DNA from: Chitinophagaceae bacterium | GTDB taxonomy: Bacteria > Bacteroidota > Bacteroidia > Chitinophagales > Chitinophagaceae | Length of the DNA stretch: 23,757 nucleotides | Assembly: GCA_017853235.1 (NCBI GenBank) | Contig: JAFMJX010000004.1 | Coordinates: 1 to 23,757, forward strand | Reading direction: 5' to 3' | Made by a program: the position numbers and the translations under genes | In this document: positions 8,351-15,745 of the stretch, in pieces | How positions within the stretch are numbered: the first letter of the stretch is position 1 | Layout: the number at the start of each line of letters is the position of its first letter | The notes under the pieces: model-generated | Told to the model about the DNA's origin: nothing | Database searches by the model: none | Seen by the model: only the letters and a program-made list of their open reading frames with translations

Positions 8351-10090
8351 TTATTTTCTTCTCAAAGCAGCCACGTCTGCTTTTGTAACTTCTGCAGTTT
8401 TTGGGTTGAAATTATTTTTCATGTATTTAATAATTTCTACAATTTCTTCATCTTTTAAGTAAATATGGTTTGGCATCACATTATTATAGCTTTTACCGCC
8501 CACTTTTATAGGCCCGCTGTATCCGTTTAAAATGATGTTGATCAATCTATTTTTTTCACTTACCCATTCCGTATTATTAATTGATGGGAATCTGTTTTCA
8601 TCACCTAGCCCATTCATTTGATGACAAGAAGCACATTGTTTTTGAAATAATTGCGCGCTAGGTAATAGTTTTTCTTTATATACGATATCTTTTGCTTCAT
8701 CTGGAATTCTTAAATTACTTGCTTTTTTTCTTTCATTTATTTTGGCAATTGCAGCTTCGTTAAATTTAGTTTTATCTCCATTATAAATGATCCTCCAAAT
8801 TTTTCCTTTTCTTGAATCTACCACGTATAAAGATCCATCAGGCCCTTCGGACAATCCCATTGGTCGAAATTTGGCATCACTCACATTTGGAATAGGATCT
8901 ATGCCTGCAAATCCATCCGCGAATACTTCCCAATCCCCTGAAGGTTTTCCATCTTTAAAAGGAACGAAACAAACCACATATCCCGCTTGAGGATAAGGGT
9001 CACGGTTAGTAGAGCCATGAAAAGCAATGAATGCTCCATTTTTATAATGGTCTGGGAATTGACTTCCTTTATAAAATAATAAATCATTGGGTGCCCAATG
9101 TGCAGGGAATGCCATAATGGGTAAACCTACTTCAGGATTTCTAGCTAATTTTTTTCCATCTCCTCCATATTCTGGAGCTAATAATTTTTTTTGTTGAATG
9201 GGATCGTAGTAACTATAAGGCCATCCATAATCCGTACCTTCTTTTAATTGTATAAATTCTTCAGCAGGCAATACTGCATTTTGCCATGCTGAATAATATT
9301 GTGGCCATAGTAAATGCAAATCATCACGACCATGTTGCACTAAAAATAAACTATTCGCTTCTTGGTTCCAATCCATTGCCACCACACTTCTTAATCCAGT
9401 AGCCACTCTTACACCATCTTTTTGAAACAGTCCAGTTCCATTCGCTTTAAATTTCCATATACCACCATGATCTACAAGCTCCGGGCAAGGATCTGCACCA
9501 AGTACGCCTGCAGTTGCGCCTCCTAAGTTGCTTGCTAAATCTTGACAAGCATTTGAAGGGGCGCTAAATGGGATATACATATTATCATCCTTATCAAAAG
9601 CAATTGTTTTGGTAATATGCCAATGTGCGCCATGTCCATGATCGTCCACTAAAACAATTTCAGGTTCTCCAGTTGGAATTAATTCCCCACTAGATAGCTT
9701 TTGTTTGTATACTACTTTTTCGGAACTGAAGTATAGATAATTTTTATGAATTCTCATTTCCGTAGCAAAGCTTCCATCATTAGGATAATCGCCAAAACGT
9801 TGCATGATTGCTGCCTTACCTTGTTTATTCACTTGAATTGCAACATTTCCCGAATCTCCTTCGGTGATTCTAAGTTTGACATAAATATTTCCTTCATCAC
9901 TCACAGCGATATGTCTTGCGGGTCCGGAACTATCTGTAACCACTAAAGCTCCAAATCCAGGAGCTAAAAAAAGTCCTCCATTATCTGCATCTGTTTGAGG
10001 TAAATTAGTTGCAGTATTATGGCAGTGAATTTGTAAAAAGCTTATACTTAATAAGATAAAGCTTCCTAAAATTGTATTCAAATATTTCAT
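8351..10090 (-). CDS. Sorbosone/PQQ-type sugar dehydrogenase fused to a C-terminal cytochrome c domain
   Basis: This is an exported 579-residue fusion. After an N-terminal hydrophobic signal (residues 1-23, ending at a Cys that is a poor lipobox), residues about 45-435 form a soluble glucose dehydrogenase/sorbosone dehydrogenase-type beta-propeller, with AHWHITKTIAFD, VQHGRDDLH, GTDYGWPYSYYD and RPMGLSEGPDGSLYVVD as landmark segments. Residues about 475-560 are a class I cytochrome c: CASCH (Cys486, Cys489, His490) binds haem and Met539 in VMP is the likely sixth ligand. The enzyme probably oxidises a sugar or related alcohol in the periplasm and passes electrons to its own haem. PQQ use is known for the family but not proved here. 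It follows the FISUMP lipoprotein gene by 13 bases on the same strand. Confidence 0.87.
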   Translation of the reverse strand: MKYLNTILGSFILLSISFLQIHCHNTATNLPQTDADNGGLFLAPGFGALVVTDSSGPARHIAVSDEGNIYVKLRITEGDSGNVAIQVNKQGKAAIMQRFGDYPNDGSFATEMRIHKNYLYFSSEKVVYKQKLSSGELIPTGEPEIVLVDDHGHGAHWHITKTIAFDKDDNMYIPFSAPSNACQDLASNLGGATAGVLGADPCPELVDHGGIWKFKANGTGLFQKDGVRVATGLRSVVAMDWNQEANSLFLVQHGRDDLHLLWPQYYSAWQNAVLPAEEFIQLKEGTDYGWPYSYYDPIQQKKLLAPEYGGDGKKLARNPEVGLPIMAFPAHWAPNDLLFYKGSQFPDHYKNGAFIAFHGSTNRDPYPQAGYVVCFVPFKDGKPSGDWEVFADGFAGIDPIPNVSDAKFRPMGLSEGPDGSLYVVDSRKGKIWRIIYNGDKTKFNEAAIAKINERKKASNLRIPDEAKDIVYKEKLLPSAQLFQKQCASCHQMNGLGDENRFPSINNTEWVSEKNRLINIILNGYSGPIKVGGKSYNNVMPNHIYLKDEEIVEIIKYMKNNFNPKTAEVTKADVAALRRK

Positions 10091-10103
10091 AAAAATCAGT
10101 GCA

Positions 10104-10778
10104 TTATTTATTATCCTTCACACATCTCACCGACATGCCATTCATTTTACCAAAAGGACCTTTAAGCAATTCATTACTTGCGTTTAAGATCATAATATAT
10201 TTTGCTTTATCAATATCCACTTGATTGGAAGTCCAAAAACCAGCCCCTTCTCCTTCGTATCCAAACCAACTTATTCCACTTCTAAATCCTCCTGGCATTA
10301 CATTCATTCCGTGGGTATTGGTACCATTTCCATCCACTCCTTTATAAGGTTTCCATCCTTGTTTGGTTTTTAATTTTCCACCTGCTACGGCGTCACCTCC
10401 TAGTTTAAGTGCTAGCAAAGTCCATTCTTCATCTTTTGCTACATGCCAACCCTTTGGGGCTAATATCCTGATATCATTCACTGCGTACCAATTATATAAT
10501 TTACCATATTTAGCGCCATTGGCAGTATCATTTTTATAATAACACCAGGCAGGCAAACCTTGTTTACATAAATACACCCAATCGTCCTTAGTTTGCGCTT
10601 CCGGAATTTCATCTCCATTTTGAAAAGTACTTACATTTAAATTTTCTACCATCCATTCGCTATTTCCTATTTTAACGGATTTGTATTTTTCTTTATTCCA
10701 ATTCAAAAGTGAACAGGATGAAGCAAATAATATGAAAAGAAGTCCAATTATTTTGTTTTTTTGATTCAAACGTATCAT
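10104..10778 (-). CDS. FISUMP-domain lipoprotein (Fibrobacter succinogenes major paralogous domain)
   Basis: This 224-residue protein starts with a lipoprotein signal whose lipobox is FASSC (Cys22), so it is probably anchored in an outer or inner membrane facing outward. The mature part is a single FISUMP domain: VKIGNSEWMVENLNV, a GKLYNWYAVND segment, LAPKGWHVAKDEEW, GGFRSG, GFWTSNQ and a final MSVRCVKD are the standard landmarks. The family is widespread in Bacteroidota and Fibrobacterota; its fold is related to C-type lectin-like or formylglycine-generating-like domains and its function is unsettled, with adhesion or ligand binding often suggested. It is the first gene of a two-gene unit with the sugar dehydrogenase. 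Confidence 0.85.
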   Translation of the reverse strand: MIRLNQKNKIIGLLFILFASSCSLLNWNKEKYKSVKIGNSEWMVENLNVSTFQNGDEIPEAQTKDDWVYLCKQGLPAWCYYKNDTANGAKYGKLYNWYAVNDIRILAPKGWHVAKDEEWTLLALKLGGDAVAGGKLKTKQGWKPYKGVDGNGTNTHGMNVMPGGFRSGISWFGYEGEGAGFWTSNQVDIDKAKYIMILNASNELLKGPFGKMNGMSVRCVKDNK

Positions 10779-10859
10779 GGTATCAAGTTTGGGTCTATGT
10801 AGGGCCTTATTTCATCTAAATTATTGAAAAAAATCCAATCCCATTTGCTTTCATTCCAC

Positions 10860-10867
10860 TATTTTTG
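10860..10867 (+). promoter_or_regulatory. Putative -7 box before the CDGSH gene
   Basis: TATTTTTG is an exact match to TAnnTTTG, 19 bases before the ATG at 10887. That distance suits a short leader. A TTTG at 10844-10847 is too close (12 bases) to be a normal -33 element, so the assignment rests on the -7 box alone. Confidence 0.4.
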
Positions 10868-10886
10868 ACTCTTAAAATCAAACAAA

Positions 10887-11111
10887 ATGGCAACCAAAAT
10901 TACGATTAACAATAACGGATCTATTAAAGTAGAAGGCGAATTCACCATTGTAGATAGATCAGGGGAAACCTATGATTTAGCAGGTAGAGAAGTCATTGGA
11001 TTATGCCGCTGTGGATTAAGTAAAAACAAGCCATTTTGTGATGGAGCCCACAATGGTCAATTTGAACATGAAGCAAAAGCTTTCGCACTGCCTCCTAAAA
11101 AAACAGTTTAA
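10887..11111 (+). CDS. CDGSH iron-sulfur domain protein
   Basis: A 74-residue protein built around one CDGSH-type 2Fe-2S motif: Cys40, Cys42, Cys51 and His55 in CRCGLSKNKPFCDGAH are the three-Cys, one-His ligands. No signal peptide or membrane anchor is visible, unlike the mitochondrial mitoNEET proteins, so it should be a soluble cytoplasmic electron-transfer or cluster-transfer protein. It is monocistronic, convergent with the rhodanese gene 49 bases away. The partner is unknown. Confidence 0.92.
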   Translation: MATKITINNNGSIKVEGEFTIVDRSGETYDLAGREVIGLCRCGLSKNKPFCDGAHNGQFEHEAKAFALPPKKTV

Positions 11112-11160
11112 TTATTTTGAGTTTTGATTCTCCTTAAAAAGAGCATCAATTATTTTCAAG

Positions 11161-11466
11161 TTATATTTTGGATTTTAAACTCATCCAACCGCCTCCGTTA
11201 TATACCTCAATGCCAGCACTTTTTAAGATGGACTTAGCCATATTGCTTCTGGCACCGCTTTGGCAAACCGTAATGATGGGTTTGTTCCATTTTTTGATCA
11301 TTTCCAAATCACGTTGAATCAAATTAACGGGAATATTTTTTGAACCCTTAATATGACCTCTGTCAAATTCTTGAGGGGATCTTACATCAATTATAATTGC
11401 ACCGTTACTGATTAAAGCATTAAAATTTATTTTTGGCCCCCATAATTTTTTAAAAAATTCAAACAT
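11161..11466 (-). CDS. Single-domain rhodanese-like protein
   Basis: A 101-residue single rhodanese domain. IIDVRSPQEFDRGHIKGSKNIPV (residues 25-47) is the CH2A-like opening and VCQSGARS (67-74) is the active loop, with Cys68 as the persulfide carrier and an Arg that closes the loop. An intact Cys supports sulfurtransferase activity, with thiosulfate or a protein persulfide as donor. No signal peptide is clear, although the N-terminus (MFEFFKKLWG) is hydrophobic and could be an amphipathic helix. It stands alone, between the CDGSH gene and a divergent metallophosphoesterase. Confidence 0.9.
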   Translation of the reverse strand: MFEFFKKLWGPKINFNALISNGAIIIDVRSPQEFDRGHIKGSKNIPVNLIQRDLEMIKKWNKPIITVCQSGARSNMAKSILKSAGIEVYNGGGWMSLKSKI

Positions 11467-11487
11467 CTTATTTCGGTTTTATTGGCG

Positions 11488-11517
11488 CGAAGTTAATTTA
11501 TTTAGTGGAGTTGCCAA
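11488..11517 (-). promoter_or_regulatory. Possible promoter of the rhodanese gene
   Basis: On the minus strand TTG (11517-11515), 19 bases, then TAACTTCG (11495-11488) fits the Bacteroidota spacing, with one mismatch in the -7 box (TTCG for TTTG). It lies 22 bases before the rhodanese start. Support is modest. Confidence 0.3.
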
Positions 11518-11644
11518 TGATGAATAAAATCATAATTTAGTTCGCGGTACTTTCATTGAACTTTGTTATATACTATTTGATTTCATTTAAAATTAATATT
11601 TGCGCGTACTTATTTTCCCTAATTTTAAATACAAAAATATAGAT

Positions 11645-12502
11645 ATGCTTGAATCAAATCAAAATTTGGATGCTCAAAAATTAACTGAATCTCGTCGTAA
11701 GTTTATAAAAAATGTATCTTTTGCTTCTGTTGTTTTTTTAACAGGGGGAATCAAAAGTATAAGTGCTGCCGAAGTTTTTCAACTAAGAAATAAAGTAAAG
11801 CTAAGATTTGTAGTGGCATCTGATGCACATTATGGCCAAGTAAAAACACCTTATCAGGAAAATATTGAAAACATAGTGCAGCAAATCAATTCATTTCATC
11901 ATGAAAATCATTTGCATTTTTGTGTCATGAATGGCGATTTAATTCATAATGACAAACAGTTCATGCCTCAAGTGAAAACCCAAATAGAGGTATTAAAGAT
12001 GCCATATTATGTAACAAGAGGAAATCATGATATGGTAAGTTTAGAAGAATGGGAACAGGTTTGGGGAACCCCTACACATCATGATGCAGTAGTGAAAAAA
12101 AATGCATTGATCTTTGGCGATAGTTCAAATGAAAAAGGGGAGTATATTTCACCAAATTTAGATTGGCTTGAAAATAAATTTAACGAACATCAAGATCAAA
12201 AAAATATTTTATTATTCATTCATATCCCACAAATAGTCACTTTACCAAGTGGCATTAATACACCTAACTTTTTATCTTTACTTAAAAAGTATAAAAATAT
12301 TAAAGCAGTTTTTCACGGACATGATCATATGCAGGACACTGCTAAGGTCATTGAAGGAGTACCTTTTATTTATGATTCCCATATTGGTGGAGATTGGGGT
12401 ACCAAGTACCATGGGTTTAGAGTAGTAGAAATCATGAAAGACAATACATTGTTGACTTACATGATGAATCCTACTTTAAAAATGAATGAATTTTCTTGCT
12501 AA
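11645..12502 (+). CDS. Tat-exported calcineurin-like metallophosphoesterase
   Basis: From the ATG at 11645 the product has 285 residues. An upstream frame can be read from a TTG at 11600, but those extra residues precede the export signal and were rejected. Residues 16-22 (SRRKFIK) are a twin-arginine motif followed by a hydrophobic stretch, so the protein is probably folded in the cytoplasm and exported by Tat. The mature part is a calcineurin-like phosphoesterase with the five standard blocks: SDAHYG (Asp60, His62), MNGDLIHN (Asp98), TRGNHD (Asn127, His128), LFIHIPQ and FHGHDH. The two-metal site is complete. The substrate is unknown; purple-acid-phosphatase-like or nucleotide-directed activity are both possible. 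The 178 bases before it hold only the divergent rhodanese promoter region and the weak box AATATTTG at 11595-11602. Confidence 0.85.
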   Translation: MLESNQNLDAQKLTESRRKFIKNVSFASVVFLTGGIKSISAAEVFQLRNKVKLRFVVASDAHYGQVKTPYQENIENIVQQINSFHHENHLHFCVMNGDLIHNDKQFMPQVKTQIEVLKMPYYVTRGNHDMVSLEEWEQVWGTPTHHDAVVKKNALIFGDSSNEKGEYISPNLDWLENKFNEHQDQKNILLFIHIPQIVTLPSGINTPNFLSLLKKYKNIKAVFHGHDHMQDTAKVIEGVPFIYDSHIGGDWGTKYHGFRVVEIMKDNTLLTYMMNPTLKMNEFSC

Positions 12503-12514
12503 TAAAAAAATACA

Positions 12515-13117
12515 TTATAGTATCACACTACCTTGACGTGTGATAATAAAATCTATAAGTTCGTCTAGGCTAATATTTGCACGGTTACAAGCATCGTCAA
12601 TGTCTTCTCTAGACACATTAGCTGCAAAAGCTTTATCCTTTAATCTTTTTTTAACTCCTTTTACATCCATGCCTTCATAGCCTCCAGGACGCATTAAGGA
12701 ATAAGCATGTATTAAACCTGATAATTCATCAAATGCAAATAACATTTTGTCCATTGAGGTTTCGGGGAATACACCAAAATGAATGGGGCCATGCGATGCG
12801 ATGGCTCTGATAATTTCTGGGTCAATATTTTTTTCTTCTAAATATTCTATTATTTTTTTGCAATGAAGTTCGGGCCATTGATCCCAGTCAGCATCATGTA
12901 ATAAGCCTGCCATTTCCCATTTCCATTGTCCAGCTTCATCTAGTAATTCTTTTTCTTTACTCCAACAACGCATTAAATGTGCTACTTGTTTCATATGCAT
13001 TTTTAATTTTGGGTTGAGCACCCAATCGTTAAAAATTTGCATTGCTTCTTCCTGCGTGAAAACATTACCTTGATTTGCTTTGTTCCCAAATTCGGTTCTA
13101 CCTAAATGAAGTGACAT
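12515..13117 (-). CDS. HD-domain phosphohydrolase
   Basis: A 200-residue soluble protein with an HD metal site: His47 in QVAHLM, His74-Asp75 in GLLHDADWD, and His109 in AIASHGP, then an Asp near 129 in AFDELSGL. The pattern is that of the 'HDIG' group of small predicted hydrolases, some of which act on nucleotides. The exact substrate cannot be inferred. It is the second gene of a pair: its ATG is 5 bases after the VF530 stop, so the two are very likely cotranscribed. It is convergent with the metallophosphoesterase gene, 12 bases away. Confidence 0.82.
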   Translation of the reverse strand: MSLHLGRTEFGNKANQGNVFTQEEAMQIFNDWVLNPKLKMHMKQVAHLMRCWSKEKELLDEAGQWKWEMAGLLHDADWDQWPELHCKKIIEYLEEKNIDPEIIRAIASHGPIHFGVFPETSMDKMLFAFDELSGLIHAYSLMRPGGYEGMDVKGVKKRLKDKAFAANVSREDIDDACNRANISLDELIDFIITRQGSVIL

Positions 13118-13122
13118 ATGAA

Positions 13123-13341
13123 TTAGTTTTGTATCATTCTAATATAAAGGTCCTCTACTTTTTTCCGGGCCCACAAAGTTTTCCTTAAAAATTTTAAACT
13201 TGATGAAATGCTAGGGTTGCTATTAAAGCAATTAATAGGAATATGCTGTCCTAAAGCTTCCCAGCCAAAATAAGCGACCAATTCGGTCACTATGAATTCT
13301 AAAGTTTTTCCGTGTAAGGGGTCCTTGGACGCTTGTTGCAT
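13123..13341 (-). CDS. VF530 / DUF2132 family DNA-binding protein
   Basis: The whole 72-residue protein matches the VF530 family: KDPLHGKTLEFIVTELV, YFGWEALGQHIPINCF, NPSISSSLKFLRKTLWARKKVEDLY. VF530 of Vibrio fischeri has a small all-helical fold reported to bind DNA; the biological role is not known. I use the ATG at 13341 because the longer reading would need a TTG at 13347. The start is only 25 bases from the divergent start of the pseudouridine synthase gene, so the promoters of the two units must overlap or lie inside the neighbouring coding region. Confidence 0.88.
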   Translation of the reverse strand: MQQASKDPLHGKTLEFIVTELVAYFGWEALGQHIPINCFNSNPSISSSLKFLRKTLWARKKVEDLYIRMIQN

Positions 13342-13366
13342 ATACAATATTAAGTAATTTGCTTGG

Positions 13367-13957
13367 ATGAATGCACACCGATATTTTGTTTTAAATAAGC
13401 CAATGAATATGGTGTCTCAATTTGTGAGTTCTCATCCCGTCCGTTTATTGGGTGATCTTTCCTTTCCATTTCCCGAGGGAACACATGCCATTGGACGATT
13501 AGATCAAGCTTCAGAAGGTTTACTTTTATTAACCACTAATAAAAAAATAACTCGTCTTTTGTTTCAAAATGTAATTCCACACCAACGCACTTATTTAGTT
13601 CAGGTGAAAAATAAAGTAACCGACGAAACAATTCAACAATTAGCCAATGGGATTTTAATTAGTGCCCCCAATGGATTACAATATAAAACATTACCTTGTC
13701 AAGTGTCTTTGGTTAACCCTCCCTCTAATTTGTGGAAAACGGATAACCCTCCTCATAAAAACGCGGCAAGTGATTGGCTAACAATTACTTTGACAGAAGG
13801 CAAATATCATCAGGTTCGTAAAATGGTAGCAGCAGTGCATCATAAATGTATCCGATTAATCAGAACTTCAATTGAACAGCTTACATTGGGAAACCTAGCT
13901 CCTGGCGAAGTACTAGAATTAAGCGAAGCTGATTTTTTTTCTAAATTAAATTTATAA
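13367..13957 (+). CDS. RsuA/RluE-family pseudouridine synthase
   Basis: A 196-residue pseudouridine synthase that lacks an N-terminal S4 domain, as RluE does. It opens directly with YFVLNKPMNMVSQ, the family's first block. AIGRLDQASEGLLLLT (41-56) is the catalytic motif with Asp46, and LTEGKYHQVRKM is the third block. It most likely modifies one uridine in rRNA; E. coli RluE acts on 23S rRNA U2457, and a similar target is a reasonable guess by family. It is divergent from the VF530-HD pair. The 121 bases after it, before the next gene, hold a short direct repeat but no clear terminator. Confidence 0.88.
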   Translation: MNAHRYFVLNKPMNMVSQFVSSHPVRLLGDLSFPFPEGTHAIGRLDQASEGLLLLTTNKKITRLLFQNVIPHQRTYLVQVKNKVTDETIQQLANGILISAPNGLQYKTLPCQVSLVNPPSNLWKTDNPPHKNAASDWLTITLTEGKYHQVRKMVAAVHHKCIRLIRTSIEQLTLGNLAPGEVLELSEADFFSKLNL

Positions 13958-13989
13958 AATGTATTTTTCTTTTACTAATGTCGATTTAC

Positions 13990-14009
13990 TAGGGGTGAAT
14001 TTTAGGGGT
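13990..14009 (+). repeat. Short direct repeat TAGGGGT before the ARH-fold gene
   Basis: TAGGGGT occurs at 13990-13996 and again at 14003-14009, a 13-base period. The G runs stand out in AT-rich DNA. It could be a binding site for a regulator of the gene that starts at 14079, but two short copies are weak evidence. Confidence 0.25.
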
Positions 14010-14078
14010 AAGTAGCAATTTTTATGGTTCTTGTAAATATAACCTTCCTCATTGCTTTTTTAATTAAACGGTTGCCTT

Positions 14079-15731
14079 ATGATTTTTTCATTAAAATTGT
14101 CCAATTTATTTTCTTTCGCTCATCGAATTCGCTTAGGTATTTTTTGCGGATGTCTATTTATATCCACATTAATGTTTGGGCAGTCCAAAACCTTGACCAT
14201 CAATAAAGCCACATTGATCGACAAAATCAAAGGAGGTTGGGCTGGAAAGATGATTGGAGTAACTTATGGAGCGCCCATTGAGTTTCGGGCACAATATGCT
14301 ACTTATGATGATTCAATCAATTGGACACCAAAGGATATACGAGGCAGTATGTGGCAGGATGATATTTATGTTCAACTTACTTTTATGATGACCATGGATC
14401 AATTTGGTATCCATGCTCCAGCAAAAAAATACCAAGAAATGTTTGCTAAAGCAGGATATATGCTTTGGCACGCCAATGTACAAGCTAGAAAAAATTATTA
14501 TGACAGTATATTTCCGCCTGCTTCTGGAAGTCCTGAATTTAGTGATCATTCAGATGATATTGACTTTCAAATTGAAGCTGATTATTTAGGTTTTATGTGT
14601 CCTGGTTTACCTCAATCAGCTATGAAATTGGCTAATAAAATTGGGCATATTATGAACTATGGTGATGGCGTTTATGGCGGCATATTTTTATCTACTTTAT
14701 ATACACAAGCTTATTTTGACAACAACATTCCATCCATTATCAATAAATCTTTGCATTCTATTCCACAACAAAGTGATTATGCTAAAATTGTTCGTGATGT
14801 AATTCAATTACATCAAAAGTATCCTAATAGTTGGAAAGCAGCATGGGCTCAATTACAAAATAAATGGGGCTATGATCATATTTGTGCTGCAGGGACAAAT
14901 TTTAATATTGATGCGAAGTTTAATGGAGCCTTTATTATTATGGGTTTATTATATGGAGAAGGCGATCCTATGAAAACGATGGAAATTACAACTCGTTGTG
15001 GTCAGGATGCCGATTGTAATCCATCCAATGCCATGGCAGTTTTAGGCGTTATCAAAGGGTTTAGTCAACTTCCTGCTTCTATGCAAGATGGGGTGAATGC
15101 AGTGGGAGATACTTTGTTTATTAATACCACCTATTCTTATCGGACGGCTGTTCAAAATACGTATCAATATGCATTGCAAATGATTCAGCAAAATGGAGGT
15201 AAAGTAATTGATGAACAAATTTCATGGCCTGAACAAAAAGTAACTCCGACACAATGGGAAGATGCTTATCCTCATTTAGTGTTTGATAAAAAACTTTCTG
15301 TTTTTGACAAAACGAATTGGGTTTCAAAAGGGGATTGGAAAACGTATAAAGAAAAATCCTGGGATGGTAAAACAGAAAGGCCGCAGGCGGTTATGTCTGC
15401 AACTAAAGGCGATGAAATCACCTTTAGTTTTGAAGGCACAGGAATTTCTATAGCTGGGAATTGGGTGAAGGATGGGGGCAAAGCTGCTATTTATGTAGAT
15501 GGAAAATGGCATCGAGATATTGATACTTATTTTGATTACGCACAACAAGAGCATCGAAATATCACTTTGTGGAATGACTTTAAATTAAAACCTGGTAAAC
15601 ATATTGTGACTATTCAAGTCAAAGGTGAACATCATTCTAATTCCAGCTCCTCTAATGTTTATATCACCGAAGCTGTTATTTATAAAACCGCATCTAAAAA
15701 AAGTAGCATCTATAATTTCCCTGAAAACTAA
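14079..15731 (+). CDS. Exported ADP-ribosylglycohydrolase-fold protein with C-terminal beta-sandwich domain
   Basis: This 550-residue protein has a long N-terminal signal (about 1-35, ending near MFGQ). Residues about 45-345 are an ADP-ribosylglycohydrolase (ARH/DraG) fold: GGWAGKMIGVTYGAP opens the domain, and acidic clusters at 92-95 (WQDD), 157-162 (HSDDID) and 306-316 (RCGQDADCNPS) occupy the usual metal-binding places. The clusters differ from the DraG form (TDDT and DTD), as in a distinct subfamily that carries QDADCNPSNA. Residues about 405-535 form a beta-rich domain with aromatic residues (NWVSKGDWKTY, KAAIYVDGKWH, LKPGKHIVTIQV), resembling carbohydrate-binding or jelly-roll add-ons. 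An exported ARH fold with such a domain may cleave an N- or O-glycosidic bond in an extracellular substrate instead of ADP-ribose on a protein. Function is inferred. Confidence 0.83.
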   Translation: MIFSLKLSNLFSFAHRIRLGIFCGCLFISTLMFGQSKTLTINKATLIDKIKGGWAGKMIGVTYGAPIEFRAQYATYDDSINWTPKDIRGSMWQDDIYVQLTFMMTMDQFGIHAPAKKYQEMFAKAGYMLWHANVQARKNYYDSIFPPASGSPEFSDHSDDIDFQIEADYLGFMCPGLPQSAMKLANKIGHIMNYGDGVYGGIFLSTLYTQAYFDNNIPSIINKSLHSIPQQSDYAKIVRDVIQLHQKYPNSWKAAWAQLQNKWGYDHICAAGTNFNIDAKFNGAFIIMGLLYGEGDPMKTMEITTRCGQDADCNPSNAMAVLGVIKGFSQLPASMQDGVNAVGDTLFINTTYSYRTAVQNTYQYALQMIQQNGGKVIDEQISWPEQKVTPTQWEDAYPHLVFDKKLSVFDKTNWVSKGDWKTYKEKSWDGKTERPQAVMSATKGDEITFSFEGTGISIAGNWVKDGGKAAIYVDGKWHRDIDTYFDYAQQEHRNITLWNDFKLKPGKHIVTIQVKGEHHSNSSSSNVYITEAVIYKTASKKSSIYNFPEN

Positions 15732-15745
15732 TTTTTTGATAGGGT

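Noticed and set aside
10887..11466. CDGSH protein and rhodanese as one sulfur-handling operon
   Set aside because: The genes are convergent and each has its own promoter-like region. A functional tie is possible but the layout does not support a unit.
14024..14206. A 60-codon open frame ahead of the ARH-fold gene
   Set aside because: It overlaps the signal-peptide coding region in another frame and has a low-complexity hydrophobic translation with no recognisable features.
14079..15731. ADP-ribosylation toxin-antitoxin or immunity role for the ARH-fold protein
   Set aside because: No ADP-ribosyltransferase gene or toxin-like partner is adjacent, and the protein has an export signal.
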